Source: a virus. Taken from it: DNA of 21,030 bases. Positions 7,565-14,488 of this stretch are shown piece after piece; position 1 is the stretch's first letter; the number at the start of each line of letters is the position of its first letter. Made by a program: the position numbers and the translations under genes. The stretch spans positions 1 to 21,030 of IMG/VR virus record IMGVR_UViG_3300009091_000692. The stretch is one strand, 5' to 3'. The notes below the pieces were generated by a model. It saw only the letters and a list, made by a program, of their open reading frames with translations. It was not told the origin of the DNA and searched no databases.

Positions 7565-7612
7565 ATGGGGTGCGGAAAACCCAAGCCGCGACCGAGACCC
7601 AAGCACCGCTGA
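7565..7612 (+). CDS. 15-residue Lys/Arg/Pro-rich microprotein MGCGKPKPRPRPKHR
   Basis: This short ORF sits between the stop at 7562 and the GTG start at 7621. Evidence for translation is the perfect AGGAGG 9 bases upstream and the fact that it fills its slot in an otherwise gapless operon. Its stop (TGA 7610-7612) overlaps the GAGGTGA that serves the next gene, so it could also act as a coupling leader for the adaptor gene. The peptide has one cysteine at residue 3 and eight basic residues alternating with proline. No function is known to me. Possible roles are nucleic-acid or membrane contact, or none beyond coupling. Confidence 0.5.
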   Translation: MGCGKPKPRPRPKHR

Positions 7613-7620
7613 GGTGAATC

Positions 7621-8352
7621 GTGTCCAGGAACGTGACGCTCCTCGAGCTCCGCGAGAGCATCGTCTACCAGACGGACAACGCGGGCGCGACGGCGCGTCA
7701 CGCTCCGACACTCGTCAACCGCCTGATCAACCAGAGCCTGCAGAGGTTCCGTGAGCGGTTGAGCGACGAAGGCGCGACGCACTTCCTGGCATCGACCACC
7801 GGCACGCTCGGTACCGGTGCCACCAGTCCGTACCCGGGCTATGTGCTGGACCTGACGGCGGTCGCGCCGTCGATCGTCAGGATCTACGGCATCGACGTCA
7901 CGGTCAGCGGAGAGGTGAGCACGCTGCAGCATGTGCCCTTCAACGAGCGCAACTCGTACGGCGGCGGAGTCTCATCGGGGATCCCGGTGGCCTGGGCGCC
8001 CTTCAATACCGCAAAGGCCATGATCCTGCCGCCGGCTGGAAGCGCCTACGCTTACTGTGTCTGGTATCTCCCTGTCCTGTCGGACCTGAGCGCGGACTCG
8101 TCGACCTGGGACGGGGTCTCGGGTTGGGAGGACTTCGTCAAGTGGGACGTGGCCTGCCAACTGATTGTCCGCGACCAGTACCCGACCGCCTACCAGATGG
8201 CGGTCAGCTACAAAAAGGAGGTGTGGGACGACATCTTGAGAGCTGCCACCAAGGTGACGTTGGCCGGTGGTGCCACCATCGGACGCGACTCGTTCGGCGA
8301 GCGCCTGGCGTCACTACCGAGCAAACGCCTTCCGCCACCGCCATGGGGATAG
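7621..8352 (+). CDS. Head-tail adaptor-like protein
   Basis: Probable connector protein that sits between the portal and the tail. The start is GTG 7621, supported by GAGGTGA (7611-7617). The 243-residue product opens with TLLELRESIVYQTDN and HAPTLVNRLINQSLQRFRERL, matching the helical start of phage adaptor proteins ('LINQSL..L…'). A beta-rich middle with conserved-looking PVAWAPFNTAKAMILPPAG and YCVWYLPVLSDLS follows, then a helix WEDFVKWDVACQLIVRDQYP (about 169-188), the usual place for the 'AA..L..KD' stretch of adaptors. The C-terminus is Pro-rich (KRLPPPPWG). Position upstream of the nozzle-like gene fits. P22 gp4 or T7 gp11-type function is inferred from order, not from alignment. Confidence 0.6.
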   Translation: MSRNVTLLELRESIVYQTDNAGATARHAPTLVNRLINQSLQRFRERLSDEGATHFLASTTGTLGTGATSPYPGYVLDLTAVAPSIVRIYGIDVTVSGEVSTLQHVPFNERNSYGGGVSSGIPVAWAPFNTAKAMILPPAGSAYAYCVWYLPVLSDLSADSSTWDGVSGWEDFVKWDVACQLIVRDQYPTAYQMAVSYKKEVWDDILRAATKVTLAGGATIGRDSFGERLASLPSKRLPPPPWG

Positions 8353-8358
8353 GACGCA

Positions 8359-8802
8359 ATGACGCTTCCGACTCCCCTGATCCCGCATGTCTTCCGAGCG
8401 GACGCTCCAGACCTCAAGGCGGATCTGGAGCTCCTGTCCAACGGTATTCGTGAATGGGTAGGACGCGCTGCCCAGCGTCTGCTCACGGTCCCGACTTTGG
8501 CGCGTTCGGCCGTGACCGTCACGGGAAGCACGACCGTTGGATTCGACGAGATCGTCCGCGTCGGTCCCGTGCTGACCACCGATGTCGTGAAGGTGATGCT
8601 GCCCCGCAACGGTCCCCAGTACAGGGGCAAGACGCTGCACGTCATCAGGACCACGACGCATGGGAAAGTCGTCCTGTGGCCGATGGACTGCGAGATCAAT
8701 GCCGGAACGAACCTGATTCTGCTCTGTAGCCCGGGGCTCGTCACGGTCATGTCGGACGGTCAGAACTTCTACGCCAGCAACGCTGGAGCCGGGGCCGCCT
8801 GA
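8359..8802 (+). CDS. Small structural protein with beta-rich C-terminus, unknown
   Basis: A 147-residue protein with AGGA (8351-8354) before its ATG. Residues 1-40 are probably helical (DLKADLELLSNGIREWVGRA). From about residue 50 it alternates in beta-strand style: SAVTVTGSTTVGFDEIVRVG, GKTLHVIRTTTHGKVVLWP, then INAGTNLILLCSPGLVTVMS and DGQNFYASNAGAG. The last stretch resembles the barrel segments with 'DG..WY' seen in tail fibre and spike head-binding parts, so an attachment or connector role is possible. Its stop overlaps the start of the nozzle-like gene (TGATG), suggesting coupled translation. Confidence 0.6.
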   Translation: MTLPTPLIPHVFRADAPDLKADLELLSNGIREWVGRAAQRLLTVPTLARSAVTVTGSTTVGFDEIVRVGPVLTTDVVKVMLPRNGPQYRGKTLHVIRTTTHGKVVLWPMDCEINAGTNLILLCSPGLVTVMSDGQNFYASNAGAGAA

Positions 8803-11800
8803 TGCGAGGCCAGAACAAAGAGAACCTGGTCACCGTCGAGCTCAACCAGGGCATGTCGGGTGCGGACCTCTACATGGGCCCCATGGGCTCATGGTACTAC
8901 ATGGTCAATGCCCGCATCGGGCAGCACCTGAGCAAACGCGATGGGTACACGCGTTGCAGCACGAACTCTGCGGGTGCTTCGAGCACCCTGAGGGTCGCTG
9001 GCGATGGCGTCTACGGCTATCCGCCGAACCCCATGTTTCTGGGAACCGCCGGGAAGCGCAACGTCGTTGGGCTCTCCAATGGTGGCGCGTTTGGTAAGAC
9101 CTCGGGCGCCTACTTCGAGTTTCAGGGTCGCGTCCCCACGGCGCGCCCGCTGCGGCGCAGGGCCGGTCTCCAGATGCCCACGATCGGCGGCATCTTGGAC
9201 GGGTTTGGCACGAAGCCCCCCTCGGTGGCCATCAGTTCGTCGGGACTCATCATGCTCGTCGGGGTCACCGACGACGGAGCTGTGCTCGGAAGAATAGAGA
9301 TGCCGGACGGATTGGTGATTGGCACCGTCCAGATACCGACCACATCAACGGTGCTCAGAGCCCAGGCGCTGAATGTGGGAGCCTCGGCCTTCATCTTGGT
9401 CTGGCGAACGGGCGTCACAATCAAGGCGGCTACGGCTACGATTACGGGAGAGAACGTCTCCTGGGGAGCAGCGGGCACCGTCGGCACCTTGGTCGACGCA
9501 ACGTCCCACTGGGATGCGGGCGCCACTGGAGCTACCGAATGGTTTCTGGTCTACAACAGCGGGGCCGGTGAACTCACGTGCAGTGCTATCACCGGAACCA
9601 CAGTCAACCACACTCAGGTCCTATCGCCGTTTCAGTGCTATCCGCTTTTGTCTATCTCGCCGCTGGCCCTCAGTGCGGCCAACTACATCTGGATCGGCTA
9701 TCTCGACCCGATCAACGGGATCGCGAAGTATGCCGTCCTATCGTACGCCGCTGCGGGTTTCTCGGTCACGCTGGACCTCACCGAACTCTCGGCAACCTAC
9801 AGCGCCAACTGGGGACCACCGCTATTTGGTCGATATCGAGGCGAGTGCAGTGGCTACGGGAACACGACCACGGCATTTTGGGTCATGGGTTGGCGTGCAG
9901 AAACTGGGAGCTACGAGCGCAAAACGCGCTGGGGAACCGCGACGGCGGCAGGAGTTATCGAAGCAGCGAGTGATGATCTCTGCCACTGGGTTCCGCTGTC
10001 GAAGCCAGATGACTATCACCGATCCTGGTTCCTGTTCGACAACGGGGCCGGGACCCAAGTCAATTCGCGAGTAGCCCTGATCCGACTGCCGAATCCTGGC
10101 ACGAGTTGGGATCTCCCGGGTGTGATAGAGCTGGCGTTGCCGCTCTTCGAGCGCCCTGCTACTGCCAATGGGCCTACCAGTTCCGGGGCCTGGTTTACCG
10201 CACAGGCCGTGGGCGCCGCGACGTCGGAAGCGACACGCAAAACACTATGCTGCCTGCCCAACGTACTCAACAGTGTGAACGGCTATCCCTTGGTCGCTTA
10301 CGACATTTGCGAGTACGTGACGGCCGAGCAGGATGCCCACGCAGCCATCAGCATCGGTCCCGACACGACCCTGGTAGCCGGTTCACCGACAGAACTCTTC
10401 GGCAACGTAGCCGATGAGCGTTTCACGGGTGCGACCGAAGCCGCCAGCGACAAAGGCGGCTCCATCGAAGTAGGCTATCCCCATGGGCCACTCATCATCT
10501 CGGAATCGGTAGAGGTTCCGGGTACCATTTCGGTGGGGACTCGGTACTACCGCGCGGTCTACCAGTGGGTCGACGGGCTTGGCCGACGGCATCTCTCCGA
10601 GCCGTCTCCGCCATGGACCGTGACTCTGCTCAATGCCTCGAACGTGACCCTGACGATTGTTGGAACTGCAGCTACCCAGCGCATCCACACATCAAACGAG
10701 TTGTCACCCGCAGTCATTCTGTACCGGACACTCGACGGCGGCGAGACCTATCGGCGTCTGCCGGTCGAGGTCCGCGCGATGGAGCGCGCCGGAGATTGCC
10801 TTGTCTCGTTGGTGGATACGTACGCCGACAGTGTGATTGCGGACGAAGAGGTCCTCTACACCGACGGAGGTGTGAAGGACAACAACCTCGCTCCGTCGTG
10901 CCAGTTCTTTGCGCGGGATGAAACCCGGATCTGGTGCGGCGGGCTCTGGGATCCCCACATCATCCAGTGCTCGAAAACCATGGTTCCTGACGAGCCTCCG
11001 CTGTTCACCGACGCGGAGGAGTTCCAGGTCGTGCTCGACGGAGAATGCACCGGGCTCGCGTACCAGGACAGCCAACTCGTCATCTTCACGAAGGACTCGG
11101 TACAACTCCTCGGGGGCGATGGCCCCGACGAACGCGGTGGCAATCCCTACGGTTCACCTCGTGTCATCGCGGGCGGCGTGGGCTGCATCAACTACAAGTC
11201 GGTGCTGAGTACCGACAAAGGCATCCTCTTCCAGTCTGCGCGAGGTTACTACCTACTGCCGCGTGGCTTTGCGCCGCCGCACTTCATTGGAGCCGCTGTC
11301 GACGACCTCGTTCAGTCGACGGCAGCCTACTGTCGTTCGTCCGCTGCGAGATCAGGTAAAGGCGAACGCATCGCTCAGTTCTTGGTAACGGATAGCGTCG
11401 ACACCTCTCCCCTGGCCCCTAGCACACTCCTGGTCTACGACATCGAGTCAGGGCAATGGACGACCGACGAGGTCACGGTTGCTACGGGTGAGGTACAGGA
11501 AGGGCTCGGTGAGATTGGGGTTTGGACCGACGGATTCGTGGCCGCGTACCACAATCTCAACTGCACGACCCACGTGTACCCTTTCCTCTACCAGCAGGAC
11601 GCTTCTGCGGCAGTGACCGACGACGGATCAACGTTCTTGGCCACGACGCTGCAGAGCAACTGGTGGCACCCGTTTGGACCAGGCGGTTGGGGTCAGTTGC
11701 GCAAGGTCATCGTCATCTACTCGGGCGTTCACTTCAATCTGGAGCTCACGGTTCAGACGGATGACGCGACGCAGACGGCGACCAAGGCGGTACCGAGCGG

Positions 11801-11990
11801 GACGGACGGCATCGGCTACTTCTGCATGCACGTAGCGCGCGATCGATGCTCGGCCATCAAGATTCAGGTGCGCGATCAGTACTACGGCAGCGAACCCGCT
11901 ACAGCGTCGACGTTTCGTCCGCTGGCTCTGCTGATGGAACTCGAGGATAGCAACGGGGTGCGCGCGTTTGCACTCGGAGAGGTGGCGTAG
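8802..11990 (+). CDS. Tail nozzle-like structural protein, 1062 residues
   Basis: Large beta-rich tail protein, most likely the nozzle/tail-tubular-B type that closes the short tail. ATG 8802 overlaps the previous stop. The N-terminus has the family-like pattern of a Gly/Asn-rich start followed by MVNARIGQHLSKRDGYTR (about 31-48). The best marker lies at about residues 743-850: LDGECTGLAYQDSQLVIFTK, DSVQLLGGDGPDERGGNPYG, GGVGCINYKSVLSTDKGILF, then FQSARGYYLLPRG and FIGAAVDDLVQ. It follows the 'L..F....V..L.GDGP…GC….S…..G..FQS..G…L.RG….IG..V' order I know from podovirus nozzle proteins. A fibronectin-like stretch precedes it at about 580-620 (GTRYYRAVYQWVDGLGRRH). There is no S74, lectin or hydrolase motif. 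Repeated 'GYGYP'-like and WTT-like stretches suggest a propeller fold, but this is a weak impression. Confidence 0.65.
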   Translation: MRGQNKENLVTVELNQGMSGADLYMGPMGSWYYMVNARIGQHLSKRDGYTRCSTNSAGASSTLRVAGDGVYGYPPNPMFLGTAGKRNVVGLSNGGAFGKTSGAYFEFQGRVPTARPLRRRAGLQMPTIGGILDGFGTKPPSVAISSSGLIMLVGVTDDGAVLGRIEMPDGLVIGTVQIPTTSTVLRAQALNVGASAFILVWRTGVTIKAATATITGENVSWGAAGTVGTLVDATSHWDAGATGATEWFLVYNSGAGELTCSAITGTTVNHTQVLSPFQCYPLLSISPLALSAANYIWIGYLDPINGIAKYAVLSYAAAGFSVTLDLTELSATYSANWGPPLFGRYRGECSGYGNTTTAFWVMGWRAETGSYERKTRWGTATAAGVIEAASDDLCHWVPLSKPDDYHRSWFLFDNGAGTQVNSRVALIRLPNPGTSWDLPGVIELALPLFERPATANGPTSSGAWFTAQAVGAATSEATRKTLCCLPNVLNSVNGYPLVAYDICEYVTAEQDAHAAISIGPDTTLVAGSPTELFGNVADERFTGATEAASDKGGSIEVGYPHGPLIISESVEVPGTISVGTRYYRAVYQWVDGLGRRHLSEPSPPWTVTLLNASNVTLTIVGTAATQRIHTSNELSPAVILYRTLDGGETYRRLPVEVRAMERAGDCLVSLVDTYADSVIADEEVLYTDGGVKDNNLAPSCQFFARDETRIWCGGLWDPHIIQCSKTMVPDEPPLFTDAEEFQVVLDGECTGLAYQDSQLVIFTKDSVQLLGGDGPDERGGNPYGSPRVIAGGVGCINYKSVLSTDKGILFQSARGYYLLPRGFAPPHFIGAAVDDLVQSTAAYCRSSAARSGKGERIAQFLVTDSVDTSPLAPSTLLVYDIESGQWTTDEVTVATGEVQEGLGEIGVWTDGFVAAYHNLNCTTHVYPFLYQQDASAAVTDDGSTFLATTLQSNWWHPFGPGGWGQLRKVIVIYSGVHFNLELTVQTDDATQTATKAVPSGTDGIGYFCMHVARDRCSAIKIQVRDQYYGSEPATASTFRPLALLMELEDSNGVRAFALGEVA

Positions 11991-11992
11991 CC

Positions 11993-14488
11993 ATGGCAAG
12001 CGACACGTTCAAATACGACGCCAATGGCAATGTGATCGGCCGATACAACGGAAACACCGGCGAGTTTGAATCCGGAGGCTTTCTCAACGGTCAGTGGGCA
12101 CCGACGAGCGGTGCAGCGACGCTCGGAGAGAAACTGCAAAATGAGCCCGGAACTTCACTCCGTGCAACCGAGGTGTTGCCGCCGGCTGCTACCGATGACC
12201 CCAACTTCCTAGCTACTCCAGAAGGTCAGCAGTGGGCCAATAGCCAGCAGGGTCTACAACCAGGAGGGGTCATCATTGGAACGGATGCGAGCCAGCGCCC
12301 CGTGCTCGCTGAGAACCTCAAGCCACGATCGCAGGTGCAGGCGCCCGTAGTCCTGGGTGGTGAGGCGAGCTACGTACCGAGAACGGCCGAGGAACTCAGG
12401 GCGATAGGAGCCGGAGGAGCGCTGCAGGCGGGCGTCTTGTCCGACAGGGTCGGCGAGATCACGCAGCACACGACTTCGAACATGGAGGCGGCCGGCGTCA
12501 CCGGAGGAAGCACGCTCCAGGGGATCGGCCAAAGTGCTATCGACGCCGGGACTGCTCGAGCCGATCAACTCGCCGCTACCGGAAACACGTTGGGTTCCGG
12601 CATCGCGACCAGCGGGGCCGTGCGAGGTGGAGCCCTTCAGGGCATCGGTCAGCAGGCCATCGCCGGCGGGACCTCACGCGCGAACCAGGTGGCTGCAGAA
12701 GGGATCAGGCTCGGGGGTGAGACGACGGCGGCCGGAGTCACACGCGGCGATGCGCTCGGAACCTTGGGCAACGAAGCCGTCGCGGCGGGCACCGGGGGCG
12801 CTGCGGCGCTCCGCACCGCCGCTCAACAGACCGGGGCCCAGATAGCGGCCCAGGGCTCCGCCCTAGGGCAAGGTGTGACCAATGTCGGGCAAGGAGCAGC
12901 CGCCAACATCGGCAATCAGGCGGCGCGAGCACAGGAAGCGCTGGGCCAGTACGCGACGCAGCAAGCCGATCGCATAGCTCAGGCCGGCACCACCGGGGCC
13001 GGCGAACTCGCGGGTCTCAGCGCAGCGGAGCGGGCAGCGGCCACCGGCAACCTGGCCCAGGCCACGGGATCGGCCACGAACCTGGCGGGCCTCGAACAGG
13101 TCCAGGGTCCCTCAGCAGCCCAGGCACAACTCAGGGCCGGCACCGAGGAGGCCATGGCCAACAACCTCGCCATGGCGCGATCGGGGCGAGGATGGGGCGG
13201 ATCTGCCTCCGCTCTGTCGGCGGCCAGTGCTGCCAACGCCCTCCAGATGCAGAGGGCGTCGACGGCCGCCGCGCAACTCAGGGCCCAGGAGAATGCGGCC
13301 TGGCGCACAAGGCAAGCCCAGAACCTGGGAGCGGCCGCTGGCATCCAAGCGGGCATCGGCACCGGACAAGCAGAACGCGGGCTGAGCGCGGCCACGGGCG
13401 CGGCCAACACAAGGCTGGCGGGGGCCACATCAGCCGGCACCCTGGGCACCTCGGGCATGGGGACTGCCCTGGACCTCGGCCTCACTGGGGTCACGAAGGC
13501 GGGTGAGCTCGCCACGGGAGCCACGGCGACAGGCGCCAAACTGGGAGCAGAAACGGCCATCGCGGGCGGTCAGACCGCACTGGGTGGGATGGAGGCGGCC
13601 GCCAACATCGGCAACCAAGCCTATGCCACCGGCGGCGCCCTGCGCGGGACAGGAGCGAGCCTGGCGACGGGAGCGACCGAAGCGGGCTCCAAGTTGGCAC
13701 TCGGGGCGCAAGAGTCCTCGGCGGCTCTCGGGAACCAGGCCTATGGCACTGGCGGCGCCCTGTACGGAGAGGGCGCGAACCTCGCGACGCGAGCCGCTGA
13801 AGCCGGGGCCGGCGTGACGCTCGAAGGCCAGAAGGCTGCCGGTGCTCTCGGGAACCAGGCCTATGGCACTGGCGGCGCCCTGTATGGAGAGGGAACGGGC
13901 CAAATGGTGGGCGCGGTCGAGGGGGCCGGTCAGATCGCCCTGTCAGGCGAGGATCTTCGGCAGAAGGCGCTGACCCAGGGAACGACCTTCGATTTTCTGG
14001 GCAACCAAGCAGCAACCGACATCTACAGCGAACAGGCCGCTCTGGAGAGCGAAGCACTCAATCGAATCCTCCAGGAGCGCGCGATCAAGGCTGGTCTCGA
14101 ATCGAGCCTGATTCAGGCGCGAGCCCAGAAGGAAGGCGCGCTGTTTGGTGCCGCTGGAGCATTGGGCGCCGGACTCCTGATGTCAGATGTTCGTGCGAAG
14201 ACCAACATCAAACCGGAGAAAGCACTGGACGTCTTCGAGAAGGCTCCGGCCTACAGCTACCACTACAAGGATCCAAACGCTCCGGGCATGGCCCCGGGTC
14301 GTCACTTTGGCCCCATGGCTCAGGACCTGGAGAGGACGCCACTCGGAGCCAGCGCGGTGAAGACGGACCCGAACGGCATGAAGATGGTCGACACGGGCCG
14401 ACTCACGATGATCAACTCCGCGGCGCTCTCGAACATGGCGCGGGAGCTCAAGAGACTGAAGTCGCGGGTTGAAAAGAGGGCAACCTGA
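11993..14488 (+). CDS. Ala/Gly-rich repeat virion protein with C-terminal Peptidase S74 chaperone domain
   Basis: An 831-residue protein; GGAGAGG at 11977-11983 precedes the ATG. Residues 1-130 are polar. About 165-660 are Ala/Gly-rich and include two sets of exact 40-residue repeats (174-293 and 540-659). The middle block GPSAAQAQLRAGTEEAMANN (from 372) and SGRGWGGSASALSAASAANA is helical. After a hydrophobic stretch (GALFGAAGALGAGLLM), residues 731-831 form an S74 domain: SDVRAKTNIKP with Ser731 and Lys736, FEKAPAYSYHYKD, RHFGPMAQDL, a LTMINSAALSNMARELKRLK end. In endosialidase-type proteins this domain helps trimer folding and then cuts itself off before the Ser, using Ser and the Lys five residues later. 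Both are kept here, so cleavage between 730 and 731 is predicted. The role of the released body, tail fibre or internal protein, is uncertain. Confidence 0.75.
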   Translation: MASDTFKYDANGNVIGRYNGNTGEFESGGFLNGQWAPTSGAATLGEKLQNEPGTSLRATEVLPPAATDDPNFLATPEGQQWANSQQGLQPGGVIIGTDASQRPVLAENLKPRSQVQAPVVLGGEASYVPRTAEELRAIGAGGALQAGVLSDRVGEITQHTTSNMEAAGVTGGSTLQGIGQSAIDAGTARADQLAATGNTLGSGIATSGAVRGGALQGIGQQAIAGGTSRANQVAAEGIRLGGETTAAGVTRGDALGTLGNEAVAAGTGGAAALRTAAQQTGAQIAAQGSALGQGVTNVGQGAAANIGNQAARAQEALGQYATQQADRIAQAGTTGAGELAGLSAAERAAATGNLAQATGSATNLAGLEQVQGPSAAQAQLRAGTEEAMANNLAMARSGRGWGGSASALSAASAANALQMQRASTAAAQLRAQENAAWRTRQAQNLGAAAGIQAGIGTGQAERGLSAATGAANTRLAGATSAGTLGTSGMGTALDLGLTGVTKAGELATGATATGAKLGAETAIAGGQTALGGMEAAANIGNQAYATGGALRGTGASLATGATEAGSKLALGAQESSAALGNQAYGTGGALYGEGANLATRAAEAGAGVTLEGQKAAGALGNQAYGTGGALYGEGTGQMVGAVEGAGQIALSGEDLRQKALTQGTTFDFLGNQAATDIYSEQAALESEALNRILQERAIKAGLESSLIQARAQKEGALFGAAGALGAGLLMSDVRAKTNIKPEKALDVFEKAPAYSYHYKDPNAPGMAPGRHFGPMAQDLERTPLGASAVKTDPNGMKMVDTGRLTMINSAALSNMARELKRLKSRVEKRAT
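12512..12871 (+). repeat. Three 120-base (40-residue) tandem repeats, upstream block
   Basis: Copies begin at 12512, 12632 and 12752 with TLQGIGQSAIDAGT, ALQGIGQQAIAGGT and ALGTLGNEAVAAGT. The first two agree over most of their length (RADQLAATG / RANQVAAEG, ending RGG / RGD) and the third is more diverged. The sequence just before 12512 ends AAGVTGGS, like the end of copy two (AAGVTRGD), suggesting a degraded earlier copy. Confidence 0.75.
13610..13969 (+). repeat. Three 120-base (40-residue) tandem repeats, downstream block
   Basis: Copies begin at 13610, 13730 and 13850 with GNQAYATGGALRGTG, GNQAYGTGGALYGEG and GNQAYGTGGALYGEG. Copies two and three are nearly identical in DNA for 50 bases (13724-13773 against 13844-13893, one difference), while the rest has diverged. 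This points to recent duplication or gene conversion of that part. Confidence 0.8.

Noticed and set aside
12979-13560. Minus-strand Ala/Pro/Val-rich frame
   Set aside because: Mirror of the Ala/Gly-rich repeat gene; the composition is explained by the opposite strand.
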